Shown here one piece after another: positions 10,736 to 21,057 of a stretch of DNA of 64,000 nucleotides. The notes under the pieces are model-generated. The model made no database searches, was not told the DNA's origin, and saw only the letters and a program-made list of their open reading frames with translations. The stretch covers positions 15,266,376 through 15,330,375 of the forward strand of contig JBCFYV010011135.1 in assembly GCA_039000515.1 (NCBI GenBank), written 5' to 3'. The first letter of the stretch is position 1. Each line of letters begins with the position of its first letter. The translations under genes and the position numbers were made by a program. This DNA is from Timema cristinae (lineage: Eukaryota; Arthropoda; Insecta; Phasmatodea; Timematidae).

Positions 10736-11395
10736 CAAAGGCAAAAAGTAATTTCATCCAAAGAAAGTTTTGATTTTAAAATGAGAAGCGGGAGTTGTAA
10801 TTTTATTTTCCGTACGACGTAGATGTAAGATGGGTTGGGGTTGAAAAAAAAAATGGAGGAGGAAGGTGGGATACTCTTCCATCTGGATGGTTTTAAAATA
10901 AAACATTTACGTCTGTGATGGAAATAATAAAAAAAATGAATGAAATAAAAAAATGTGCAAAGAAAGATTTTTTTTAAAAAAGAAGAGTAGTCTGTTTTTT
11001 TTTAATTTACACAGATATCTCGTTTTACAAAGTATTTTTAGAGCAATGGCTGACTAATGGTTTAGTAAAACTTCTTTCGCTGTTTAAATAAAAATTCTTA
11101 ATTCTGAGTAGGTGTTTTATACAAGGGTACATGGCCGTTTAATAGTGATTTTAAAAAAAATCATGAAAACTATTTCATTTGCTCAAATTTATTTGAAATA
11201 ACTTTTTTAAAAAAAAAATCTGCTTCAAAACACTAACGGTGCACCAAGCTGAGGGTGTTCAAGGGGTTAAACAAAATACTTAATTTTCTCGTTCTTATGT
11301 CAAAATTCGTTATGCATTAGGACAGTATAGAACAATTTTTAACAGTGAATTTGGTAAAAATCAGCCAAACGCTTAAATCTCGATTAAAACTTTTT
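10736..11395. other. Unannotated stretch with A/T homopolymers
   Basis: No gene recognised; several poly-A and poly-T runs. Confidence 0.4.
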
Positions 11396-11397
11396 TT

Positions 11398-11635
11398 TGT
11401 CACCGCGTCTCTCTACCCGTTTGGATTGTACGCGGAAGAACTATTTACGCTAATATTTTAAATATGAGAAAGGTATTTCGAAAAAGTGTATTCCCATCTG
11501 CGTGAAAGAAGAGTGGAAAATCTTATAAGGAGAAACCTCCCTCACTACAATTGACGGGGATTCGAACCCCGTCATTGGCAGCATAGTCTATGCAATAATG
11601 ACGCCTTGAACAATTCGTCCACCAAAGTTGGTTAA
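11398..11635 (-). mobile_element. SINE2 copy, old
   Basis: Reverse orientation: tail (CACCGCGTCTCTCTACCCG), body, and tRNA-like head with the B-box complement GGATTCGAACCCC. Strongly diverged, hence older than the SINE1 copies. Confidence 0.7.
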
Positions 11636-11742
11636 AACATTAATAAAATATTAAAATATTATCACTGTTGACATTATATATATTGTATTTTATAAAAGGC
11701 TCTTCTTTTTAAAATTTGACTGAATACCTAGATATTAATATT

Positions 11743-11743
11743 A

Positions 11744-11790
<47 letters not shown>

Positions 11791-12046
11791 GGGTGTCTTA
11801 CTACCCGTTCGGGTTATACGCACTTACGCTAATGTGTATTGAAGGGTGATTGTGATATTAAATGGAGGACCTACAGTTTAACGTGGGATCCGAACCACGG
11901 TGAAGGCCTGGCATTCCCCACATTAACAAGATGTCTTGTCAGAAGTGAAGGAAGGGTTTGGTAATCAGATAAATCTGTGCCGGGACCGAGGATTGAACCC
12001 CAGACCCCCAGCACAGAAGTCTGACACCTTACTACCAGGTCACCAA
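11743..12046 (-). mobile_element. SINE1 copy (near full length)
   Basis: Starts with (TTA)n, then TACCCGTTCGGGTTATACGC, the body, the B-box complement GGATTGAACC, and ends at CCAGGTCACC. Confidence 0.93.
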
Positions 12047-12483
12047 TATTAATATAAGTTTTATCAATTTAACCCATAAGAAAAATATAAGGGCTTTTTT
12101 ACAAAAAGAGTTAATTCAATTCTAGATATATACTGTCCCAGATATAATAGGTAAAAAATACAATATATTAAACATAAAAAAAATTGTCATATTTGTTTAG
12201 GATATTTAATATAAGGAGTTATCTATCTATCTATTATAAAATTAAAACGTAAATAAGACCTATACATCCAACTAAAAGTCGAATATCATAACATTTTTAC
12301 ATAATTTTATAATAATTATTATTTTGACTGGTTGAAACATCCCATAAGTCAACTTTTTCAGTGGTTTAAATTCTACAGACCAAGAACTTGTTTTAGAGAC
12401 AACGAACACTTTTAATATGACATTGGGAAGCGTCCATAGATTCCTTGATTGACATAAATTAAACTTAATAATACAATAAAATT
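12047..12483. other. Unannotated AT-rich stretch
   Basis: No gene or repeat family recognised. Confidence 0.4.
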
Positions 12484-12485
12484 AC

Positions 12486-12631
12486 CGCCTCTGTGGTTTA
12501 GTGGTTAGTTCCTGGACTACAGATCCAGAGGTCGTGGGGTCGATTCAGGTAGCTTCCAGAATCTCTCTGTGGAGATCAGTGGTTCTGGAACGGGGTAAAC
12601 TCTTCCTCGTGAGGACAAATGACAACTTTAA
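12486..12631 (+). mobile_element. SINE3 copy, left part (split by a TTAA element)
   Basis: tRNA-like head: GCCTCTGTGGTTTAGTGG, anticodon-arm stem CTGGA/TCCAG with loop CTACAGA, then GGGGTCGATTC in the B-box position. A related copy with the same head lies at 63428. The copy is interrupted at the TTAA at 12628-12631 and resumes at about 13154. Confidence 0.75.
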
Positions 12632-13149
12632 GGCGATTGGGCCTTCTCATTTGGTGTGGAAATGCAGAGCCATGGGAACAAACTGTTATCGTCTAGAATC
12701 TTTATTGTATTGTCATTTTATTTTCGGAAACGGTTTGTTCAAGAATAGAAGCATGTTGATTAAGTTATACTTTTTATATACATATCTCTTTTATAATTTT
12801 AACAGTGATCAAATATCAATAAAATTAGAATTTTTTCAATAGGAAACTGCCGGCTGCATAACAAAAAATAAGAAAATGTTACAGTTAATAAACATCGATA
12901 CATCATCTTAGAAGGGGTGTTGAAAATATTAAAATAAAAATTTCACCGTTCTCAGGAAAACTAACATTTCCAAACGTATGATTTTTTTCGCAAGATCTGT
13001 CCGGTAGCTAGCTAGCGCCATCTACGATTTTTGTGATCCATCTGTTCTTGTTGGCGCGGAAGGATACTTTGGTCGGTTGTGAAGCCACACCACGCCTTTC
13101 ACCCTTCCACAAAATAGGTTTTATACTTGCACTGACAGGGCCAAGGGCC
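12632..13149. mobile_element. TTAA-flanked non-autonomous element, copy 1 (518 bp)
   Basis: TTAA precedes (12628-12631) and follows (13150-13153). The ends are loosely inverted: GGCGATTGGGCC on the left, and GGCCCTTGGCCC read inward from the right. The length matches copies at 19842 and 51869. TTAA duplication is the piggyBac-type signature, but no transposase frame is present; the superfamily is inferred from the target site only. Confidence 0.8.
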
Positions 13150-13153
13150 TTAA

Positions 13154-13325
13154 TAAATAAGTAACGGCTCCGGTCTAGAAAACTGAGATTAATGACCGGA
13201 TCGCTCGTTGTGCTGACCATATGATACCTTCTATCCTCAGATGTTGGCACTCTTCGTCAATAGATGATGATCGCTTGGTTGGTATAGCTCAATTCCGAGA
13301 TGATATCATGGATTTTTTTTATCAA
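13154..13325 (+). mobile_element. SINE3 copy, right part
   Basis: Continuation of the copy at 12486. GAAAACTGAGATTAATG and GTTGTGCTGACC match 63610-63655 and 37400-37420. A 76-codon frame here is not a gene. Confidence 0.6.
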
Positions 13326-13673
13326 ACAAAATGCTATCAAAATTGGGCTGCAGATGAGTTGCGGCTGCACGAGTTGTCTACTCTAAAGAGACAGTTGAAT
13401 TGCGACCCCACATTTTTAAAGCCACGCATGAATTGCGCCCCTAGCTGTTGACCTAACCAAACCTAGCCTAACCTAACAAACCTTAACATTTTTGGCAAAA
13501 TCAATGAACGACAATAACTGAGGAAGTTTGGATATTACGAGGGATGTAGACATGAGATGATGATAATTTCTATCTTAAATTTAAGATAAAATTATAGAAA
13601 GCACACCGCTAATTAGATGGACACAACTCAAACCCCTCTCTCTCAAGTGAGTGGGCCGCAATTCTTACGTGTC
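13326..13673. other. Unannotated stretch with TTAGG-like runs
   Basis: Contains ACCTAACCAAACC and GCCTAACCTAAC near 13450-13490, similar to interstitial TTAGG runs. No gene recognised. Confidence 0.4.
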
Positions 13674-14263
13674 CAAGGCCGTAGCCACTTTGGGGTTGGG
13701 GGGGAAATGGGGGTTCAAAACGCCCCAAAATTTTATCTACAAAATATATATGACTTTATTTATGATTCAAACAACATAATTAAGATGCAAGTACAAATTA
13801 ACGGTGTGGCGTGCGCATCGGGTGGCGAGCTTGATTATTACTTCTAATTAAGATCCTCAACGGAAACTAGCACAGCACAACGGGAATGCCAGGCCTCCAC
13901 TGTGGTTCGGATTCCACGTTAAACTGTAGGTCCTTCATTTCATCTCACAATCACCCTACCATTACACATTAGCGTAAGTGCGTATAACCCGGATGGGTAG
14001 TAAGACGCGGTGCTAATAATAATAATAATAATAATACAAATTAAGGAGCTATGTTATCATAAAAAAAACACTTCAGATATTTAGAATTTTTCCTAGCCTA
14101 CGGCAGTTAGGGGGCAATGTTATCATAAGAAAACACTTCAGTTAGCTTCTAAAGGTGTTTAATTATAAATATAATGGTTTCTTTCCTCTGGCAATTGGGG
14201 GATGTGCTCACCGACCCCCCCCTCACCCTCCCCTCCTGAAATTATTGGCTGGCTATGGCCTTG
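13674..14263. mobile_element. hAT-like element (590 bp) with 8-bp duplication
   Basis: Inverted ends CAAGGCCGTAGCCA (left) and CAAGGCCATAGCCA read from the right. Flanks TACGTGTC (13666-13673) and TGCGTGTC (14264-14271) match at 7 of 8 positions, the target duplication size of hAT elements. No transposase frame. A SINE1 fragment is nested inside, and two copies of ATGTTATCATAA lie in its right half. Confidence 0.75.
13886..14035 (+). mobile_element. SINE1 fragment (3' half) nested in the hAT-like element
   Basis: From GGGAATGCCAGGCCTCCAC to the (AAT)n end, with the tail CCCGGATGGGTAGTAAGACG. It is 5'-truncated and lies inside 13674-14263, so it inserted after the hAT-like element. Confidence 0.88.
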
Positions 14264-14411
14264 TGCGTGTCTCAAAAAGCAGGTTCGCAACTCGTACACG
14301 ATTTAAAGATTAGGCCGCAAACAAATATTTGTGTATTGTTACACGGTACATTCTATCCCGATATATAGAGAAGCCTTTACGAGTTGACAAAGGTGTTGGG
14401 TGTTTTCCCGC

Positions 14412-14610
14412 CTTCAGGTGGGATGGAAGGAGACGTGACAAAAAGGCAGTGATATGCAGTTTTCATAGAAAACAATTGTTTTCGGAAAAATAAATCAAAT
14501 ATTTCTTCAGTAGAAAAATAAAAAGTTGAATTTTCTTCACACGGTGATAAAGAAAAAGTTGTTAAATTTCAGGACACCCTTAACAGATATTCAAGAACTG
14601 TTAATAAAAC
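14412..14610. mobile_element. Foldback MITE family, truncated copy
   Basis: Begins CCTTCAGGTGGGATGG, comparable to the outer end of the copy at 20388. Later it has AATTTTCTTCACACGGTGAT and ACAGATATTCAAGAACTGTT, hallmarks of the family. The middle and right arm are partly lost. Confidence 0.65.
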
Positions 14611-14623
14611 CAATTTGGAGATT

Positions 14624-14870
14624 AGCACCGCATCTTACTACCCGTTCGTGTTATATGCCTATGTACTTAATTACACTTATGAGTTAAGAATTAGGAAGTT
14701 TAATTTAGATAAAATGCACCCGAATTTTCGTTGAGGGCGAGTAGAAACCACTCAGGTACAACCACCCTCAGTGCACCCGACTTGGATCGAACCTCGATAT
14801 CCCCATCTTCGGCAGTCTAGTCTAACATGAGAGTAACGCATTAGACCACGCGGCCACCGAAACGGGTTCG
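14624..14870 (-). mobile_element. SINE2 copy
   Basis: Tail TAGCACCGCATCTTACTACC, then the body, and a tRNA-like head ending CGCGGCCACCGAAACGGG. Confidence 0.85.
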
Positions 14871-15061
14871 GAGAAAATTAAGTTCTATTTTCCTACTGAT
14901 TTTTTTTTTTATCCGTTTTAATTAAACAAGATTTTTATGCGAGAATACCGCCCTTAATTAGCGTTCTCCTACTATCCCACGTTGAGGTGTAGTAATTATT
15001 AAAAAATTATATATCTATAAAACATAAAAACCACAATAGTACCCGGTACTGTACATGTCGT

Positions 15062-15080
15062 GTATATATATATATTTAAT
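15062..15080. repeat. TA microsatellite
   Basis: Short (TA)n run at the left edge of the GC-rich block. Confidence 0.7.
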
Positions 15081-15440
15081 TTAGCGTCTGCGGCGATACC
15101 GGCTGACTATGGCCGTGAAGTGAAGAGGCAGAGGGGGTGGGGGTGGTTTTGTTTCGTTGTTGTAGCGGCGAGGGGTAAAGGGACGGGCGTCCAGCGCAGG
15201 GCCAGCGTAGTAATTTGCTAATGGACGCAGGGCGCCCTCCAGCTAACTCGGTGAAGGGGTCCGGCTCCGCTGGCTCGCTCGCTCGGTATCCTCTTCTCTT
15301 CTCCGGGCAATGAATGTGATTAGCATCGCCGGGACGGAACACCCCGCTCCCCCCTCCCTTCCCTGGGTCGACAGAGGCTTTGATGCGTCACAGCCAATAG
15401 AAGTACGTGTGGACGTGCAGAGGTGGCGTGTTTTTTTGTT
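15080..15440. promoter_or_regulatory. GC-rich, CpG-containing island (possible regulatory or promoter region)
   Basis: About 360 bp of clearly higher GC content than its surroundings, with many CpG (GGGACGGGCGTCCAGCGC, CGGCGATACCGGC). It contains TGATGCGTCA, an ATF/CRE-like word, directly before AGCCAATAG, a CCAAT box (about 15380-15402). No conserved exon is visible: the 88- and 101-codon frames are compositional. This may be a promoter or enhancer, or only a GC-rich relic; assignment rests on composition and two short motifs. Confidence 0.3.
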
Positions 15441-15521
15441 TGTTTTTTATGGAAAGAACATTAACATATACATGCGACACAAAATTAATACGCATTCCGA
15501 TCCTCGATTTTCCAAATATTT

Positions 15522-15523
<2 letters not shown>

Positions 15524-15566
<43 letters not shown>
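15524..15566. repeat. TA then AG microsatellite
   Basis: (TA)n followed directly by (GA)n of about 14 units. Confidence 0.9.
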
Positions 15567-15569
<3 letters not shown>

Positions 15570-15637
15570 TATTTTGAACCCCAAGGGCTGTTTTGACTTT
15601 TTATTTATTAAATAAATTATATATATATAATATTAAC

Positions 15638-15774
15638 CTTAATCTCTAAAGTGCATTAGGAAGGTATCATAATTGTCTAACTGTTTACAGCAGTTAACTC
15701 AAATCTAGTAAGTGCTGCCATCTGTTAACAGTTAGATAATCTTGATACCTTTCTAATGCACTTTAGAGATTAAG
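15638..15774. mobile_element. Palindromic MITE, about 137 bp
   Basis: Arms of about 50 bp. TTAATCTCTAAAGTGCATTA on the left pairs with its near-perfect complement on the right (GCACTTTAGAGATTAAG), continuing through GGTATCA and GTCTAACTG. TTAA sits at both ends of the repeat, so the target may be TTAA. It folds into a single long hairpin with a short loop. Confidence 0.75.
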
Positions 15775-15944
15775 TTTAAAAGAGTTATCTGTCATAGAGT
15801 TTTCCTGGAAAATGTGTGTAGTTTAACTTTCCTATTTTTCCGTTGTAGCCTTCATATTTACTCTAGTAATAATTTGTACCATTTATTTTCCATCTCTAAC
15901 CATCCTATCAGGCTTTACATAATTTTTAATATGTCACTTCTCCA

Positions 15945-16130
15945 CTGCCGAGAACCAAAATATTGTGGTTCGATCACGGTAGGGTGTTCTGTTTCCCCCC
16001 CCTAATAGTTTCCCACTCTATAAAAATGCGGGTACATTTCCTTTAAGTTCTACCTTCTTCATCCCTAATTCATTAGCGAGATTGGTACATAAGCGTGTAA
16101 CCCGAATGGGTAGTAAGACGTGGCGCTAAA
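15945..16130 (+). mobile_element. SINE2 fragment
   Basis: Diverged head (GTTCGATCACGGTAGGGTG), body (AAATGCGGGTACATTTCC) and tail (TAACCCGAATGGGTAGTAAG), with an A-rich end. Confidence 0.75.
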
Positions 16131-16384
16131 AAAAGTGCACCTGTTTTGGTGGCTGCATGGTTAAGGCAGAGTTCGCCATACTCATTGTTTTTGGGAGTTA
16201 CTTTTAAAATGGCATCATTTTGCGAGCTACCTAAATTAAATTCTTTGCTGAATAACTTATTGTCTATTATTGTGAATTGCACAGCGGCATTGTCATGACA
16301 TCTGGAATACAAGTGGGGGCGAAGGTTTTGGGTTTGGATTGATAATTTTAATATAAATAATAAACCAAAGGGAACTTCTTTAAC

Positions 16385-17132
16385 TTCTACTCATCACTCA
16401 TCCTCCTACTCCTCACTCACCATCACTCACTCACTACTCACTCACCTCACATCACTCATCACCTCACTCATATCACTCTATCACTATGATCACACTTCCC
16501 ACGAAGCTAGAGGACTGAAATTTGGCACAGGTGTTCCTTATAAGCTAATTAGGAAAAGTAAAGATGTTTTATTCCGATGTTTTGTGATTAAGGGGGTGAA
16601 GTTGGGGTAGCTACCCTAATCAACAATATTGCTTTATAAACTCTTTAAACGTTTATACGGTAATAATCCGATAAGTTTGTTCTAGTAATGCGTTAGAAAA
16701 AATATAGGAATTATTTTTAACCCTCTAGATCCTTCAAAAGGGTGTAAAGAAAATGAATACAGACAATTAATTAAAATATGTAATTACGTTTTAATATTCA
16801 ACTCCAAGAGACGGTAGAAGTCTTTAGTTTATATTTTGCTGAATTTTGTGGTATTTGTAATGTCTGTGTGAGTGAGAGGGCCCGGCCCAGGGTGGTGTGT
16901 GATGGTGGATGACCTGTACAGCCATACTCAGTTGATAACGCCCCAGGCAGTAGGCAAGTAGGTCTGCCCAAAATAAATCTCCTCATGAGAACCGATACTT
17001 GCTCACCTCTTCGCGGTGTTTCTCGGGTAGCACTAAGAACCTTGCCATTAAACTTCAAACAAAAATTCCTCATTTTCATTCGAAAATAAATAATAACACA
17101 ATATCCCGTGCGAATAACGGGGATTCAGCTAG
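16385..17132 (+). mobile_element. Non-autonomous Helitron (5' end uncertain)
   Basis: The right end is textbook Helitron: hairpin CCCGT (17105-17109), loop GCGAATA, ACGGG (17117-17121), seven bases, then CTAG ending at 17132 and followed by T. The left end begins in an ACTC-rich microsatellite (about 16385-16490) followed by AGAGGACTGAAATTTGGCAC, the same layout as the element at 25624. No Rep/helicase frame is present. An open frame of 93 codons on the minus strand (16798-17079) could be captured sequence. Confidence 0.75.
16798..17079 (-). other. Open frame inside the Helitron, possibly a captured fragment
   Basis: 93 codons starting at ATG, with non-repetitive composition (for example RRGEQVSVLMRRFILGRP and SHTTLGRALSLTQTLQ). 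Helitrons often carry pieces of host genes, which would explain a GC-richer coding-like island here. No family was recognised and the frame may be chance. Confidence 0.25.
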
Positions 17133-18033
17133 TATGATAATAAAAATTATGTTTGCTGAGAGTCAAATTTGAAATCAGAATTTCACCAACTTTACATTTT
17201 TCAGCCGTGCACCGGATTGAACCCGAGACTCTAAGTTAAATATATACGCGCACGCTTTCAACCGAAACAAGGAGATTGACCTCGCTAACACCCACGCGCA
17301 CTCTAAAGCTTTTATAAAACATTAATTTCAATAAAAATAATAACACCTATTTAACAAACACAAGAGCATTTTTGAGTAATGGTGGAAATCACTTAAGCTT
17401 TTTTTCTAAACAAATGATGGATTTATTGATATGAACGCGGAAAGCACTCTTGCGATCAACTATACAGGAATGTATGTGTAATTCTGTTGAAAAATTAACT
17501 TTCCCTCCCCCCTTATTCCTCCCTTCCCCTTACCTACTACTGTTTGATTTTATTGCAGGTGTTTTTGAGTTATAGGCTAATATTTTCACAATTTAGTTTT
17601 CTCTCTCTTGCTTGTGTGGAAATATATACGCATACTCATATTGGCAGCGTTTGACATCGTGTCAATATATCTGTGGAAATTGTATTGCTGATTTACGATC
17701 GGTTGGTAGTATTTTACTATTACTATTTTTTTTTTGTCGATAAAATATTCTCTTTGTCATAGACCTGTGATATATCACTCTAGTCCGCTGTTCCAACGTG
17801 GTGGATTTTTTTATATGAGTGATTTGTTGATGCAAACTATGGAATCTTTATTTTAGTTATTTTATTCCAATATTTCTCTCTCAATCTATTCACCATTACA
17901 CCCTATCTCTTTATCTTGAGCTAATTGTTAGCTCTAACCAGTATACTTCATTACACCCTTCCTTATCTTAGCTATTCCATCCAGTCCATCTCATTACAAC
18001 CTATTTCTTTCAGGTCCATTCTAATGTTATTTT
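17133..18033. other. Unannotated stretch with a weak tRNA-like remnant
   Basis: Read on the minus strand, about 17185-17275 shows GGTTGAAAGCG and GGGTTCAATCCGG, suggesting a decayed tRNA-headed SINE. The rest is AT-rich with no recognised gene. Confidence 0.35.
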
Positions 18034-18034
18034 G

Positions 18035-18310
18035 GTGACCTGGTGGTCTGGGGGTAAGGTGTCGGACTTCTGTTCTGGGTCCGGGGCTCAATCCTCGGTC
18101 CTGGCACAGATTTATCTGATTACCAAACCCTTCCTTCACCTCTGACAAGACGTGTATTAATCACGACTTGTGAATGTGTGGAATACCAGGCCTCCACCGT
18201 GGTTCGGATCCCACGTTAAACTGTAGGTCCTCTATTTTCATCTCACAACCGCCCTACCATTACACATTAGAGTAAGTGCGTATAACCCAACGTATAGTAA
18301 GACGCGGCGC

Positions 18311-18368
<58 letters not shown>
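18035..18368 (+). mobile_element. SINE1 copy with long (AAT)n end
   Basis: Full head from GGTGACCTGGTGGTCTG, B-box GGCTCAATCC, body, and the tail followed by about 19 AAT units (18310-18368). Confidence 0.93.
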
Positions 18369-18369
<1 letters not shown>

Positions 18370-18711
18370 TTATTTCCTATCTGCATAAAATATTTTTCTG
18401 AGAAAATAACTTTCTACCTACGCTGTTCTACTTTTATCTTTCTTTTTTGTGTTATCTTACTTCTTAGATAGAAACACTATGTTACCTGATATAACCTTAC
18501 TCTACCTGATCATATATTAAAATAGGCCTACTTCTTACATATATGCCTCATTTTTAACATCTTTATTTGTAACTTAAAAAACATAATTTAGAGGTTAAAC
18601 TGTATTAATTTTCACCGACGAGACTGTATCACAAATCAAATAATGGTGACGTAAGCTATGACGAAATGATAAACCAGAATAGATAGATAGAAAGCCTAAG
18701 TATTGATTATA

Positions 18712-18965
18712 CCCGCCTCGGTGGCGTAGTTGCTAACGCGCTTGTCGTGTTGAGCTTGACTGCTGAGGACGGGGAGATGGAGGTTCGAATCTCGGTCGGG
18801 TTAACTGGGGGTGGTTTTTCCTAAATGGTTTTCCACTCTCTCTCCACGCAAATGTGGGTTCACTTCCTCTAATTCAACCTTCTCAATTCCTAATCTATTA
18901 GAGTAATTAGTACTTAAAGCGTATAACCCGAACGGGTAGTAAGACGCGGTGATAAATATTATTAT
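18712..18965 (+). mobile_element. SINE2 copy (near full length)
   Basis: Head CGCCTCGGTGGCGTAGTTG with B-box GGTTCGAATCTC, a GGGGGTGGTTTTTCC body, and the tail ACCCGAACGGGTAGTAAGAC with ATT repeats after it. One of the two best copies in the window (with 36688). Confidence 0.93.
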
Positions 18966-19175
18966 TACTAAGTATTGATGTGTGGGGAACACAAATTTAC
19001 GGTCACCCTGTGGCGCGGCGCCGGTTGTCGACACGAGGAAGGGTGTGAACGTTGTTTGCAAAGCTCCGGGATAGAGTTTCTTCACCACACTGTCACCAGA
19101 GTTCCGGTCGAGTAGTAGTAGAGATAGAACCACAGCGCCAGCAACGTGTCTTAAGCAGGGTTATCACTATTTTAC

Positions 19176-19792
19176 TAAGGATGTGCTATCGAAAGAAAAG
19201 TATCGATATTGGACACATTTAAAGTATCGGCAGAAAAAATATTGATACCATACTAGTATCGAAAGAAAAGTATCGATAACAGTAAGTATCGGTATCGAAA
19301 TTTTAATCTGGAAAAAGGTTTTTTTTATCGAGTAATAATTCCAACTTTTTTATAGTAATAATAATATAATTGTATTTTCATTTTATTTAAACACTGAAAA
19401 TTATAATGATTTAAACTGATATTATATTATTTTAGGACTATTGCATCTATGTTAGGTGTTGGAACTTGGAGGGTATGATAGATAGATTGTATGTTGAAGA
19501 TTATAAAAATACAAATTATACAAATTTAGCTGATGGAAAGTTATTTAATAGCTAAATACCATTAATATATTTTTTTCAATCTATTTTATACCCTTCTTTC
19601 ACCATAGTAAACATTTATTCCTAGCATAAATGAAGATAACAAAAAAGTTATTTCTTTCAATACAGATCCGATACCAGGGTGTGAGTACTAATATCAGTAA
19701 AAATATCGGAAAAAAGGTATCGATTAAAAAAACTAGTATCGAAAGGAAAATATCGATATTAGTAATTATCGATACTTTTTTTCAGATCCCTA
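19176..19792. mobile_element. hAT-like MITE rich in TATCGATA, copy 1 (about 617 bp)
   Basis: Ends resemble TAGGGATGTG (TAAGGATGTG left, TAGGGATCTG from the right). Both subterminal regions carry repeated AAGTATCGATA, AGTATCGGTATC and CTAGTATCGAAAG words in both orientations, as expected for transposase-binding sites. The 8-bp flanks do not match convincingly here. A second copy lies at 46209. No coding frame. Confidence 0.75.
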
Positions 19793-19841
19793 TAGAACAC
19801 TAAGAAGTATGGCACACGTTTAGAAATGCCGCGTTATTTAA

Positions 19842-20361
19842 GGTTATTGCCCTTTTCATTTGGGTGGAAATGCAGAGCCATGGGAACAATGTTATCTTCA
19901 AGATTTTTACTGTTTTGCAATTTTCTTTTCGGAAACAATTTGTTCAGAATAGAAGCATGTTGATTAAGCTATACTTTTTATATATACACCTCCTCTATAA
20001 TTTTAATATTGATAAAATATCAATAATTTTGACATTTTTTTAATATAAAACTGCCGGCTACATGGCAAAAAAAAAAAAAAAAATGTAACACATAATAAAC
20101 ATTGACAACAAATACACAAAAGGGGGGTTGAAAATATTAATATATAATTTCACTAGTTATCAAGAAAACTGGTATTTTCAAACGTATAATTTTTCCGAAA
20201 GACCTGTCCGGTAGCTAGCGCCATCTGCTGGTTTCCGTGATCCATCTGTTTTTGTTGGTGCGGAAGGATACCTTAGTCGGTTGTGAAGCCACGCCTTTCA
20301 CCCTCCCACCCACCATCCCACAAAATAGGTTTTAGACTTGCACTTAACAGGGCCAAGGTCC
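19842..20361. mobile_element. TTAA-flanked non-autonomous element, copy 2 (520 bp)
   Basis: TTAA at 19838-19841 and 20362-20365; same body as copy 1 (GAAATGCAGAGCCATGGGAAC, TAGCGCCATCTGCTGG, CACTTAACAGGGCC). The two copies agree end to end, which fixes the element boundaries. Confidence 0.85.
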
Positions 20362-20387
20362 TTAAGAATTCTCTTTTATTTATTTAA

Positions 20388-21057
20388 GGTGAGATGGGAC
20401 GGGACGCGAGATAAGCCAGTGTTTTTTGCAACTTTTTATGCAAAAATAAATAAAATGTTGCTTCAGTATAAACATACATTTAAATTTTCTTCACATGGTG
20501 ATATCAACAGTTGTTGAGTGTCGGTGACCTGGTGGTCTAGGGGTAAGGTGTCAGACTTTGTGCTGGCGGCCGGGGTCAATCCTCGGTCCCGGCACAGATT
20601 TATCTGATTTCCAAACCCTTCCTTCACCTCTGACAAGACATCTTGTGAATGTGGGGAATGCCAGGCCTCCACCGTGGTTCGGGTTCCACGTTAAACTGTA
20701 GGTCCTTCATTTCATTTCACAATCACCCTACCATTACACATTAGCGTAAGTGCGTATAACCCGAACGGGTAGTAAGACGCGTGCTATAATAATAATAATA
20801 ACAGTTGTTGAATATCTGTCAATTTTGTCCTGTAATTTAATGGCAACATTTTCTCTTGTTTTAAAAGTTTTTTTTTAGATAATTCCACCGTGCTCATGAC
20901 AGATATTCAACAACTGTTGATTTCATCGTGTGAAGAAAATTAAACTCTTAAGAGTGTACTGGAGATATATTTTATTTATTTTGACCATAAAAAGTTGTGC
21001 CATAAAAACTGCAAAAAAAAAAGCACTAGTCTTTTCTCGTTCCCTTTCCATCTTACC
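20388..21057. mobile_element. Foldback MITE, best copy, split by a SINE1
   Basis: TTAA at 20384-20387 and 21058-21061. Outer ends GGTGAGATGGGACGGGA (left) and GGTAAGATGGAAAGGGA (read from the right). Inner arms carry AACAGTTGTTGAATATCTGT and its complement. Without the nested SINE1 the element is about 385 bp and almost wholly self-complementary. Non-coding. Confidence 0.85.
20525..20811 (+). mobile_element. SINE1 copy inside the foldback MITE
   Basis: Full head to tail. The MITE text ACAGTTGTTGAGTGTC just before it and ACAGTTGTTGAATATC just after it form a target duplication of about 16 bp (two differences), so the insertion boundaries are clear. Confidence 0.93.
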
